This document shows, in pieces, positions 1-8,037 of a DNA stretch of 64,000 bases (positions are counted from its first letter, which is position 1; every line of letters starts with the position of its first letter). Origin of the DNA: WJMT01 sp964599635 (GTDB lineage Bacteria > Acidobacteriota > Aminicenantia > Aminicenantales > Aminicenantaceae). Position numbers and translations under genes: made by a program. The stretch covers positions 101,539-165,538 of the forward strand of contig CAZRGM010000015.1 in the NCBI GenBank assembly GCA_964599635.1, written 5' to 3'. The notes beneath the pieces were generated by a model. It made no database searches. It was not told the origin of the DNA and saw nothing but the letters and a program-made list of their open reading frames with translations.

Positions 1-897
1 TACGGAATGAGCCGTGGTTCTGCTGTCAATGAAGTAAAGGTTTTTTTCTTTCAAATTTCCAAGAATAATTCCCATGAGCATTTTGTTTTGAGTCACCTTA
101 GAACCCATGTGGGTGTTGACTCCGGTTATAAAAGGGACTTGTTTTAAATTGGTGTTTAAAACATCCAAGATTTCTTTTGGATTCATTCGGGTATTTATGA
201 GTCCTAATGTATGCTCATTGTCATAAATATTGTTCATGGATTCAAGAGGCAAGTGAAGGATGACTTCAAGCCCGTTTTGAGAAGCAAGGGTGGCTGTTTC
301 TTCAGCATAGGGACTAAAAGGAAGAACGGCAATAGTTATATTTTTTTTTAGGGAGCAGATGTCGTTTATGTTATCCATAGAGTAACCCATGTCATCAATG
401 ATGAGAGCCACATTGTTTTTATAAACGGGCTGCTGACCTGGTTTTTCACTCTCTTCTTCAAACTTAATAGAAAAAAGCAGAGACAGCGGAACCTGTCCTT
501 TTTTGTTGACTTCCCAGAGAAAATAATGTTTTTCTTTTTTCTGGATATCACTTTTTTTTTCAATGGAGGCCTTGATGTTATGAAAGCTTCCCTCAAGGTT
601 TTTTTCAATAAAATTATATTTTTTTTTATCTAGGCTGACCATAATATGGCATATTCCGTATTCGTCGGTGTATTGATTGATGTCTTTTTCCGGAATTTTG
701 ATAGAAAGAAGATTTTGTTTGACTATATGGATTAAGTCTTTCTTGTTTTCAGTTATTTCTTTCTTTGAGGAGAAAGCAGGAAAGACAATGCTTTTTTCTC
801 CTTCTTTCCAGGCTATAAAATCAAGCCCCAGAAATGAAGCTAGAGCCAAGACGATGAGAACTACGTATAAAGTCAAGAATCTATGGGTTTCTCTCAT
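1..897 (-). CDS. yibQ: Divergent polysaccharide deacetylase, YibQ/DUF610 family (3' end outside window)
   Basis: An open frame of 299 codons enters from the left edge on the minus strand; the C-terminus is missing. Residues about 5-28 form an N-terminal membrane anchor (LYVVLIVLALASFLGLDFIA). A low-complexity linker rich in Lys and Glu follows. The catalytic-fold part starts near residue 170 with ALIIDDMGYS and continues through LPFSPYAEETA, HLPLESMN and the family hallmark GVNTHMGS. It belongs to the NodB-related divergent deacetylase family (PF04748), whose substrate is unknown. It ends the run envC, S41 protein, yibQ, an order known from proteobacteria, so a cell-wall role is likely. The ATG at 897 has no strong ribosome-binding site, and an in-frame stop lies four codons upstream. 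Confidence 0.85.
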   Translation of the reverse strand, partial: MRETHRFLTLYVVLIVLALASFLGLDFIAWKEGEKSIVFPAFSSKKEITENKKDLIHIVKQNLLSIKIPEKDINQYTDEYGICHIMVSLDKKKYNFIEKNLEGSFHNIKASIEKKSDIQKKEKHYFLWEVNKKGQVPLSLLFSIKFEEESEKPGQQPVYKNNVALIIDDMGYSMDNINDICSLKKNITIAVLPFSPYAEETATLASQNGLEVILHLPLESMNNIYDNEHTLGLINTRMNPKEILDVLNTNLKQVPFITGVNTHMGSKVTQNKMLMGIILGNLKEKNLYFIDSRTTAHSV

Positions 898-1036
898 CAA
901 TATGGTTCATTTATAAAATGCAGATTTTTCATTGCCTGTTTTTTTATCATCTATTTCCGGTGGGTAATTTTTATTGAATCAATATCGATTAAGCACCACC
1001 TGAATTTCATTAAATCCATAATCCTTGACTGAAATT

Positions 1037-2179
1037 TCATGTTTTTGAGAGTGAATGGAGAGTCGCTTCAAGATAGGCATTTGAGCTTAATTTGGTTTCT
1101 TTTATTTTTATGTCAGGTTCGATTCCCTTTCCCCATGATTCGTCTTTTGAATAGGGATGAAATACACCTGTGGTCAGAATAATTCCGCTTCCATCTTTCA
1201 GAACGGTTTGTTTTTCTACTGACATGAGGCCCGGTGTCTTTGAGCCTATGACGGTGGCCTTTCTGAATTTTTTCATCACGCTTGCCACAGCTTCAGAAGC
1301 TCCCATGGTCGATTGGTTGATCCATATAAATAAAGGAGTCTCAGCAAGGGGTGCTGGGTCTGTACAAGAGACAAGTTCTTTTTTGTTTTCTCTTTTTTCT
1401 ATATAGCCGATGCTGTTTTTTTGTAGGAAAATATTTGTAAAATTTTTAGCTTCTCTGATTTCCCCTTCATGACAGTATCTGAGGTCAATAATTAAGGGAG
1501 CTTTTTTGTTTAAAATTTGAGGGATTACATTTTTTTTGATCTCTTCAGTAACAGGTGAGAAGAAGGCGTGGATTTTGAGGATTCCTCCAGGCCCTTTGTC
1601 AGGTTCAAAAGAATATAATGAGGGATTAATGAGTTCTCTTTGAATCTTGACTTCTTTATCTCCAGCTGTTTGAAGGATTTTGATGGTGATGGTATCATCT
1701 TTATCATTTTTTTGGGCGAGATTGGCCTCTATCATACTCATTTCCAGAGTGGATTTGCCATTAATGGCTCCTATTGTTTGCCCAAATTCGATCCCTTGTT
1801 TTTCTGCGGGGGAATTTTCCTTGATCCCAATGACTACAGGAAAAGAATTATGGGTCTTATAAAGGATGATCCCTGTCTCATGGGCTGGTTTTCCATAGAA
1901 CCGGGTGTATTTTTCTGTATCCCCTTTATCTAGATAACCAGAACGGATGTCAAGAGAATTGACTAATCCTTTGAAAGCTCCCTCCATAGTTTTAGCAGGA
2001 GCTGGTTCTTCAATATATTCGTTTTTGATAAGATTGATGGCTCGAGCCAGGATGACAAAATTGTCATCTGATTCCAATAATGTCTGAGAGTTTTTCAGAA
2101 AATTTCCTTCTAAGAAAAAGAACAGACTTGCAGCGCCTAATAAAGTAAAAAGAAAAATCCTCCTTCCTTTAGCTTTCAT
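1037..2179 (-). CDS. CtpA-like S41 peptidase homologue, predicted catalytically inactive
   Basis: 380 residues: membrane anchor at 8-24, helical N-terminal region, PDZ domain about 95-170, then an S41 fold about 200-375. The fold aligns well with C-terminal processing proteases: GILKIHAFFSP, PLIIDLR, NQSTMGASEAVA, ATVIGSKTPG, GIEPDIKI. The catalytic Ser of the usual T-A-S-A-S-E is Gly293 here (T-M-G-A-S-E), and the catalytic Lys of T-F-G-K-G is Leu318 (T-P-G-L-M). The frame is intact and flanking family residues are kept, so this looks like a selected pseudoenzyme and not a decaying gene. It sits between envC and yibQ, 34 bases after envC. A GTG one codon upstream (2182) is an alternative start; AGGA lies about nine bases before the ATG. 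Confidence 0.88.
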   Translation of the reverse strand: MKAKGRRIFLFTLLGAASLFFFLEGNFLKNSQTLLESDDNFVILARAINLIKNEYIEEPAPAKTMEGAFKGLVNSLDIRSGYLDKGDTEKYTRFYGKPAHETGIILYKTHNSFPVVIGIKENSPAEKQGIEFGQTIGAINGKSTLEMSMIEANLAQKNDKDDTITIKILQTAGDKEVKIQRELINPSLYSFEPDKGPGGILKIHAFFSPVTEEIKKNVIPQILNKKAPLIIDLRYCHEGEIREAKNFTNIFLQKNSIGYIEKRENKKELVSCTDPAPLAETPLFIWINQSTMGASEAVASVMKKFRKATVIGSKTPGLMSVEKQTVLKDGSGIILTTGVFHPYSKDESWGKGIEPDIKIKETKLSSNAYLEATLHSLSKT

Positions 2180-2216
2180 CACATAACATCCTGTTTAAGC
2201 AATAATTTTATCATTT

Positions 2217-3371
2217 TTATCTCAGCCATTTCAAGGGATCTAAGGGCTTGGTCTTGTAACGGATCTCAAAATAAAGGCTTACTCCAGATAAGGATCCGCT
2301 CTCCCCGGCCAATGCTATTGGCTGGCCTGAATGAACGGCATCTCCCTTTTTAACAAAAAAATTCGAGCAGTGACCGTAAAGAGAATAATAAGACATTCCA
2401 TGGTCTATGATGATTAAATTGCCGTATCCATGAAAGTAGTCTGTGTACACAACGATACCAGGATGGATGCTTTTCACGACAGAGTTTTCTTTTGGGGATA
2501 TTTCGATTCCATTGTTTTTTGTTATCGTGTTGAATTTAGGATGTTTTTGGAGTCCGAATGATGAAGTGATTCTTCCTGACAGGGGCCAGGGCAAGCCACC
2601 TTTTTTTTCATACAGGGGGATAAGGTGAAACGGGAGGGAGCTTGGATGTTTCATTATTTTTTCCATGAGATTTTGTAGCTGTTCAGCTCTTCCCTGAAGC
2701 TCATGGATGGTTTTTTGATAGGATTCTTTATGACTGTTTATTTTGTTTATTAGAGATCGGTATTTTTTTTCCTGAAACGTAAGTTCTTTGTTTTTTTGTT
2801 CTGAGCTAAGAACAAGGTTGTTTATTTCGGTTTTCTTTTTTTTGATTCTGGAGAGTGATGTATTTAATTCATCTAAGGTTTCGAGGTAATCTGATATAAT
2901 GTTTTCTTGATGTTCTGCCAAAATAGTTAAATATTTGTTTTCTGTGAGAAGGGGGGCTGCGTTTTTTACTTTGAGCATGATTTCAAAGTAGTCGATGGGT
3001 CCATGTTTGTATAGAGTCACTAATATTTTTTTTATGGCTTGTTTTTCTGTTTCCAGTTCTGTTTGTATAGAGGGTATCTTTTTTTCTATAGCAGAGAGTT
3101 GATGATTAGCTCTCTTCAATTTTGTTTGATTCAACATTATTTCGTTCTTGAGTAATTTCTTTTGGAATTCGATTTGACTCATTTGCGAGATTATGGATGA
3201 TTTTTGTTTTTCTTCTTCTTTGATTTTTCCTTTGATTGTTTTTATTTGGGAATTGATTTCGGCAAGACGTCTTTCGTATTCTGACAAATCTTGGGCCATT
3301 GAGTTTTGATTATCTGGTATGAAAAAAAGGATGAGAAAAAAAGACAGGATAACTGCCCGGCGCGTTTTCAT
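2217..3371 (-). CDS. envC: EnvC-type murein hydrolase activator (coiled coil plus degenerate LytM domain)
   Basis: 384 residues. A signal anchor (VILSFFLILFFIPD) is followed by a long coiled coil, about 28-230, and a C-terminal LytM/M23 fold, about 255-384. In active M23 enzymes zinc is held by HxxxD and HxH. Here those positions read N-N-G-I-E and S-L-Y-F, while GYGNLIIIDHG, SLYGH and SLYFEIR match E. coli EnvC. This is the EnvC pattern: a non-catalytic LytM domain that activates N-acetylmuramyl amidases at the septum, normally controlled by FtsEX. No ftsEX or amidase gene is in view. It is first of the envC, S41, yibQ run and lies 17 bases after the flippase-like gene. Confidence 0.9.
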   Translation of the reverse strand: MKTRRAVILSFFLILFFIPDNQNSMAQDLSEYERRLAEINSQIKTIKGKIKEEEKQKSSIISQMSQIEFQKKLLKNEIMLNQTKLKRANHQLSAIEKKIPSIQTELETEKQAIKKILVTLYKHGPIDYFEIMLKVKNAAPLLTENKYLTILAEHQENIISDYLETLDELNTSLSRIKKKKTEINNLVLSSEQKNKELTFQEKKYRSLINKINSHKESYQKTIHELQGRAEQLQNLMEKIMKHPSSLPFHLIPLYEKKGGLPWPLSGRITSSFGLQKHPKFNTITKNNGIEISPKENSVVKSIHPGIVVYTDYFHGYGNLIIIDHGMSYYSLYGHCSNFFVKKGDAVHSGQPIALAGESGSLSGVSLYFEIRYKTKPLDPLKWLR

Positions 3372-3388
3372 CGACTTAAGTTACAATC

Positions 3389-4345
3389 TCATTTTCGGGT
3401 TACATATATTATAGCACCAATGATTCCAATGATCAGCATAAAGGCCACATCTATAAGAGCAAAAGAAAAGGCTGATTCAGGAGCGATCCCATAAAATTCG
3501 AATATTTCTATATAGGCGCCTTCTCTCAGGCCAAGTCCGTTGATCGTTATGGGAATGAGCTGGATGAGCATGACTATGGGAATAAAGACAAGATAGTCAA
3601 CGATTTTTATATGGAGATGGAGTGCTTTTCCGATGAGAAAAAAGTGAAGGATCACGTTAGCTTGAAGCAGGAATGCCCAACCGAAGGCCTTAAGTAAGGC
3701 AGCTTTTTTTGTTTTATAAAAAATGATGGTGCTTCGAAATTCGATTGTTTTTTGAATGATTTTTTTGAGAAATCCTTTGGAAGGGATCTTATTGATTATT
3801 TTTTCTATGAATGGAGTAAAGAACAGAAGAACCGCTGCCAATCCCAAAAGGCCCATGATTAAAGAGACCCAGATGACGGGAACTTTTTGAGCCATGTCTA
3901 AACGAAAGAGGGCTGAACCAAGGGCAAAGAGAAGCAGGACAATTATTCCCGTGAGGCGCTCGACAAGAATAATAGCGGAGGATTTTAATACTGTCTTGGA
4001 ATATTTAGATCCATCCCATATGCGAACCACATCACCTCCGATTCGTGAGGGAAGAATCGTGTTAAAAAAGTTTCCGACTAGATAAGATTTGGCTAGAAAA
4101 GAAAGAGGGACACTGTCTCCCTGAGCTTTGATCAGTATCTGCCAACGCACAGCACTTATGAGAAGTCCTAATCCGTGGAGAGAAAAAGACACCACCAACC
4201 ACCATATGTTCACATTTTTAAATTCATTCCATACTTCTTGAATTGAGATCTTGAATATGAGGATAAGCGTCAGTATGGACAGACTTACAATGATCTTTAG
4301 AGAGAATGTCAGTGGATTTAATTTCCGGCGAGGCAGAGCTCTCAA
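3389..4345 (-). CDS. YbhN/AglD-type integral membrane protein (LPG synthase transmembrane/flippase-like family)
   Basis: 318 residues with about eight predicted membrane helices. Family features include the conserved start of the mature fold, SAVRWQILIKAQG, followed by YLVGNFFNTILPSRIGGDVVRIW, then QLIPITINGLGLREGAY near the C-terminus. Members are UPF0104 proteins: the membrane half of lysyl-phosphatidylglycerol synthases and related lipid or glycolipid carriers. No soluble aminoacyl-transfer domain is attached, so an aminoacyl-PG synthase is unlikely and the substrate cannot be assigned. The start codon is TTG, eight bases after a perfect AGGAGG. It is followed closely by envC on the same strand. 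Confidence 0.82.
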   Translation of the reverse strand: MRALPRRKLNPLTFSLKIIVSLSILTLILIFKISIQEVWNEFKNVNIWWLVVSFSLHGLGLLISAVRWQILIKAQGDSVPLSFLAKSYLVGNFFNTILPSRIGGDVVRIWDGSKYSKTVLKSSAIILVERLTGIIVLLLFALGSALFRLDMAQKVPVIWVSLIMGLLGLAAVLLFFTPFIEKIINKIPSKGFLKKIIQKTIEFRSTIIFYKTKKAALLKAFGWAFLLQANVILHFFLIGKALHLHIKIVDYLVFIPIVMLIQLIPITINGLGLREGAYIEIFEFYGIAPESAFSFALIDVAFMLIIGIIGAIIYVTRK

Positions 4346-4390
4346 ATGAAGTCCTCCTAAACTAAAATTTATAAGAAAAAGATATTTCCA

Positions 4391-5773
4391 TCATACAATA
4401 TTTTCAATAATGATAGAAAAAATAATGATCGTTACAGCTATTGGAGCTAGATATTTAATGTTAAATGTCCAAAAGGCTCTTAATTTAAAATGCTGACTTC
4501 CGATTTTAATTTCTTTGAGGGAATTTCTCACTTTCCATGAGTAAGCCAAAAATAGGCTTATCAAGATTCCTCCCAGGGCAAGCATAATATTTCCGAACAC
4601 CAGGTCCATGAAGGCCATGACATTCAGTTTAGTTAGAAAATCCACTCCTCCATTTGAGAGGGCAGAAGGAATACCCAGAAAGAATGAGATGATTCCGATG
4701 AGAGCGGCGGCATTCCTTCTTTTCCATTTTTTCTCATCGACAAGATAAGCAGTTGGGACTTCTAGCATAGAGATGGTGGAAGTGAGAGCAGCAATAAGGA
4801 GAAGAGAAAAGAACATAATTCCGAAAATGTAACCTCCGGGCATTTTTGATATGATGATAGGGAAAGTTTGAAACATAATCCCAGTGCTCACTTCAAAATC
4901 CTGTTTAAATTGTTCTGGAGTCAGCTGCAGAGAATGAAACAGAGTGGGGAAAATGATAATTCCGGCAAGAAGGGCCACTAATGTGGTGGAAAAACAGACC
5001 CAACCGGCTGAGGAAACCAAATTATCTTTTTTGGTTATGTAGCTTCCATAGACAGTCATGGTCCCCATACCCAGGCTTAAGGAAAAAAAAGCCTGGCCTA
5101 CCGCAAAAAAAAGGACATTGAGGTTAAATCCGGAAAAATCGGGTTTGAGATAAAAAGACAGTCCTGTTCCTGCCCCAGGGAGTGTCACGGCCCGGATGGA
5201 AAGGATAATGATGAGGATAAAAAGAATAGGCATCAGGATTTTTGACCATCTTTCAATACCGCTTTTGACTCCTTTAGAGATCACGAAAGTAGTTATTAAA
5301 ATGATGATAAACAGGAAGATCAGCACAGCAAGAGGATTGGCGGCAAAATTTTTGAATAGTGAATCTGAATCCTGCCAAGTGATTTCTCCCATAAAAGCGC
5401 CTTTGATGGTTTTATGAAGATAACCAGCGGCCCACCCGGCGACCACAGAGTAATAGGAAAAAATGCAAATGCCCGTGATAATGCCCATAAAACCGACTCC
5501 TTTCCATGGAGTCTTTGGTTTTATAAAGTTCATAGCCCCTACAAGATTTTTTTGGGAGTGACGTCCGATGGCAAGTTCTGCCAGCAGCACGGTAAATCCA
5601 ATGAAGAATACGGAAAGGATATAGCACAGCACAAATATGGCACCACCGTTTAATCCCACCATGATAGGGAAGCGCCATATGCTTCCCAGTCCGATAGCTG
5701 AACCAGAAGCGGCAAAAATGAAGGCAACTTTAGAGCCCCAATTTCCTCTTTCTAGAATGCCCGGAGTTTCCAT
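4391..5773 (-). CDS. Neurotransmitter:sodium symporter (NSS/SNF family) transporter
   Basis: 460 residues, about 11-12 membrane helices, LeuT fold. The first helix carries the unwound substrate and sodium site: GSAIGLGSIWRFP, followed by NGGAIFVL. The loop after helix 2 has ELAIGRHSQKN. Family members import amino acids or other amines with Na+; the substrate cannot be read from sequence. An AAGGAG site precedes the ATG. It leads a minus-strand run towards envC and is divergent from the phosphate porin. Confidence 0.92.
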   Translation of the reverse strand: METPGILERGNWGSKVAFIFAASGSAIGLGSIWRFPIMVGLNGGAIFVLCYILSVFFIGFTVLLAELAIGRHSQKNLVGAMNFIKPKTPWKGVGFMGIITGICIFSYYSVVAGWAAGYLHKTIKGAFMGEITWQDSDSLFKNFAANPLAVLIFLFIIILITTFVISKGVKSGIERWSKILMPILFILIIILSIRAVTLPGAGTGLSFYLKPDFSGFNLNVLFFAVGQAFFSLSLGMGTMTVYGSYITKKDNLVSSAGWVCFSTTLVALLAGIIIFPTLFHSLQLTPEQFKQDFEVSTGIMFQTFPIIISKMPGGYIFGIMFFSLLLIAALTSTISMLEVPTAYLVDEKKWKRRNAAALIGIISFFLGIPSALSNGGVDFLTKLNVMAFMDLVFGNIMLALGGILISLFLAYSWKVRNSLKEIKIGSQHFKLRAFWTFNIKYLAPIAVTIIIFSIIIENIV

Positions 5774-5816
5774 GAAGCACTCCTTAAATTTCTATTTTTA
5801 TAATTTTTTATTATTT

Positions 5817-5845
5817 ACCATAGATTGATAACACAGGTAAAGCAA
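5817..5845 (-). promoter_or_regulatory. Possible sigma-70 promoter of the NSS transporter
   Basis: Read on the minus strand: TTGCTT, 17 bases, TATGGT. Predicted start about 5810, giving a leader of roughly 37 bases that contains the AAGGAG site. The -10 is moderate. Confidence 0.4.
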
Positions 5846-5858
5846 TGAATTTGTTTAT

Positions 5859-5920
5859 CCTGGATTATTCACGAGTCAAGATTGCTGCAGGTGCGAGGAA
5901 CAAGGCCTGAAGTGTTCAGG
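5859..5920 (+). repeat. Intergenic repeat family, truncated copy F
   Basis: 62 bases beginning CCTGGATTATTCACGAG and continuing AAGATTGCTGCAG and GCGAGG, matching one end of the copies at 57711 and 58781. It stops at GTTCAGG, before the other conserved end. It separates the NSS promoter from the Pho-box-like repeats of the porin. Confidence 0.75.
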
Positions 5921-5940
5921 TTATATTTAAATATAAAAAT

Positions 5941-5994
5941 TTAACACAAAATTAACACAACATTTATCTCTTTTTAACGAATGTGGAACATAAT
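5941..5994 (+). promoter_or_regulatory. Pho-box-like array (four 11-bp-phased repeats) with -10 box, upstream of the porin
   Basis: TTAACA at 5941 and 5952, TTTATC at 5963 and TTAACG at 5974 are spaced exactly 11 bases. A -10-like CATAAT lies at 5989, nine bases after the last unit. Response regulators of the PhoB/PhoP family bind TT(A/C/T)ACA-type half sites with 11-bp period, and in E. coli Pho promoters the box replaces the -35 and ends about 10 bp before the -10. There is no good -35 hexamer here. Predicted transcript start about 6001. No phoB/phoR gene is in the window. Confidence 0.72.
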
Positions 5995-6037
5995 CTCTTC
6001 TGCTTTTATTAAAGCAAATCATAATGGAGGTTTTTTT

Positions 6038-7060
6038 ATGAAGAAATTAATTTTGTTTATGGGTGTTGTGCTCGTTTTGAGCTTGTTTTCTGGCTTGACT
6101 TTTGCTGAAGGAAGCTTTGACGGGTATATGTTCGGTGACTACTACTATGTAGCTTCTCACAACAACGAAGACTATGAAGGCAGAAATGGTTTTTGGTTCC
6201 GCAGAATTTACTTCACCTACAATAATCAGCTCACTGAGAAGATTAAGATGAGGCTCCGATTGGAAATGGCGAGTCCTGGAGATTTTGATGAAAAAGACAA
6301 GCTGGTTCCAGTCGTCAAGGATGCCTATTTGAATGCAGCAATTGGAGGAGGACAGACTTTATTGTTCGGTATCGTCAGCACTCCCACATTTGGAAGTCAT
6401 GTGGAGGATATTTGGGGATACAGGTCTTTAGAAAAAACTCCCCTCGATCTTATGTCTTTTGCTTCTTCCAGAGATTTCGGCATTGGGCTTAAAGGTAAAC
6501 TGGATAAGAACGGAATCATGTCTTACAATCTTCTTCTCGGAAACGGTTCATCCAACAAATCAGAAACCAACAAAGGCAAAAAGATCTATGGTTCTCTTGC
6601 GTTCAAACCAGTTGAAGGTTTGATTCTGGAAGTTTATGGCGATTATGAAACCACAAGCGACCAAAAGAATTACTTTACCTATCAGGGATTTGGTGCTTAT
6701 CAGGGCGAATGGGGGCGGGTTGGCCTTCTCTATGCTAACCGTCATTATGATCATGAAGATATTGAAAAAGATTGGACAATGCTCTCAGGCTTTGCAGTGA
6801 TTTCTGCCTCTAAAAAAATGGATATCATTGCCCGTTATGACAAGATGCTGGGAGAACCCGTTTCTAAAACTGTTGACTATATTCCTTTTTCTACCGAGGC
6901 TTCTTCCAACCTGATCATCGGAGGAATCAGCTATGAGATCGCTAAGAGCATCTGGATCATTCCCAATGTCAAATATGTTTTTTATGATGATCCAGATGAA
7001 GGGGAGACTCCTGGAGATGACGCCTATATCAACCTAACCTTCTTTTGGAAATTTAAATAA
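6038..7060 (+). CDS. Outer-membrane porin, probably phosphate-regulated
   Basis: 340 residues with a clear signal peptide (MKKLILFMGVVLVLSLFSG, cleavage after LTFA). The mature protein is all alternating aromatic/polar strands (FDGYMFGDYYYV, FWFRRIYFTYNNQL, KMRLRLEM) and ends in strand INLTFFWKFK, as expected for a 16-strand-type barrel. No plug or TonB box. The start was set at the ATG after GGAGG; an upstream in-frame ATG at 5981 would put 19 extra residues before the signal peptide. Its position behind the Pho-box-like array and before pstSCAB suggests an OprP/OprO-like role in phosphate entry, but sequence alone does not prove anion selectivity. Confidence 0.85.
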   Translation: MKKLILFMGVVLVLSLFSGLTFAEGSFDGYMFGDYYYVASHNNEDYEGRNGFWFRRIYFTYNNQLTEKIKMRLRLEMASPGDFDEKDKLVPVVKDAYLNAAIGGGQTLLFGIVSTPTFGSHVEDIWGYRSLEKTPLDLMSFASSRDFGIGLKGKLDKNGIMSYNLLLGNGSSNKSETNKGKKIYGSLAFKPVEGLILEVYGDYETTSDQKNYFTYQGFGAYQGEWGRVGLLYANRHYDHEDIEKDWTMLSGFAVISASKKMDIIARYDKMLGEPVSKTVDYIPFSTEASSNLIIGGISYEIAKSIWIIPNVKYVFYDDPDEGETPGDDAYINLTFFWKFK

Positions 7061-7123
7061 CCTGACCTATTCATAAAAAAATGGAGATGTTTATATTATT
7101 CATTGAGCCGTGAATAATTCAGG
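7061..7123 (+). repeat. Intergenic repeat family, minimal copy E
   Basis: 63 bases starting directly after the porin stop codon: CCTGACCTATTCATAA, then ATGGAGATG, then GTGAATAATTCAGG. It holds both conserved ends of the family with nearly all of the interior gone. It lies between the porin and pstS, so it is probably transcribed with them. Confidence 0.78.
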
Positions 7124-7163
7124 ATAATCGGATGGAATAAATATTAAAAAAAGGAGAATTTAA

Positions 7164-7991
7164 ATGATTCAAAGTAAATTAGGGTTTACTGTCCTGGCAG
7201 CTTTTATTACAGTGGGATTATTGTTAATAGTTCCCACCTTTGCTGCCAAAAATTTGACTATCAAGGGATCTACAACCGTGCTTCCTATTTCTCAGTCTTG
7301 TGCTGAAGTGTTCATGAACAAGCATTCAGATGTGAATATTTCTGTTCAGGGTGGAGGTTCAGGCGTGGGAATCGCCTCTCTGATTGACGGCACCTGTGAT
7401 ATTGCGGATGCGTCCCGACCTATTAAGGACAAAGAGATTAAAAAAGCCAAAGATAATGGTGTCGATGCTTATGAGAACGTGGTAGCCTTAGACGGAATCG
7501 CTGTGATTGTTCATCCCTCTAATCCAATAAGGGGTCTTTCTATTGATCAGATCAAGAAAATCTATACGGGGGAAATTTCGAATTGGATAGGATTGGGGGG
7601 AAAGGATATGAAAGTTGTTGTTATTTCCCGTGACAGCGCCAGCGGCACTTTTGAGACATTTAATGAATTGGCATTAGATGATGAAAAAGTAAGGCCGGAT
7701 GCTCTGCTTCAAGCCTCTAACCAAGCTGTAGCCCAGGCTGTATCCCGAACACCCGGTGCCATCGGTTATGTAGGATTGGGATATCTTTCTTCTTCAGTTA
7801 AAGCTGTTTTTGTGGATGGTGTGGAACCAAACAAAGCTAATGTGGTTAATGGATCATATAAATTGGCCAGAGAGTTATACATGTACACAGACGGAGCCCC
7901 TCAAGGATTGGTTAAAAATTTCATTGATTTTGTGTTGAGTGAGGAAGGACAAAAACTCGCAGAAAAAGCTGGATACGTCGCTGTCAAATAA
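7164..7991 (+). CDS. pstS: Periplasmic phosphate-binding protein PstS
   Basis: 275 residues, signal peptide 1-28 ending PTFA. Phosphate-binding motifs are plain: IKGSTTVLPIS, VQGGGSGVGIASL, IADASRP and SRDSASGTFETF. The length fits the short PstS type of many Gram-negative and Gram-positive bacteria. It delivers phosphate to PstC/PstA. AAGGAGA precedes the ATG. First gene of pstSCAB-phoU and 103 bases after the porin, with a repeat copy between. Confidence 0.96.
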   Translation: MIQSKLGFTVLAAFITVGLLLIVPTFAAKNLTIKGSTTVLPISQSCAEVFMNKHSDVNISVQGGGSGVGIASLIDGTCDIADASRPIKDKEIKKAKDNGVDAYENVVALDGIAVIVHPSNPIRGLSIDQIKKIYTGEISNWIGLGGKDMKVVVISRDSASGTFETFNELALDDEKVRPDALLQASNQAVAQAVSRTPGAIGYVGLGYLSSSVKAVFVDGVEPNKANVVNGSYKLARELYMYTDGAPQGLVKNFIDFVLSEEGQKLAEKAGYVAVK

Positions 7992-8037
7992 GTAAAATAA
8001 TATAAAATATCTCATTTGGCAAAGGCCAGAAGGTGGT

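Noticed and set aside
366..608. Open frame of 80 codons on the minus strand
   Set aside because: It lies inside the partial yibQ gene in another frame, has low-complexity Lys-rich sequence, and yibQ motifs are in the overlapping frame.
2217..3371. Annotation as an active M23 endopeptidase
   Set aside because: Zinc ligands HxxxD and HxH are replaced by N-N-G-I-E and S-L-Y, as in EnvC.
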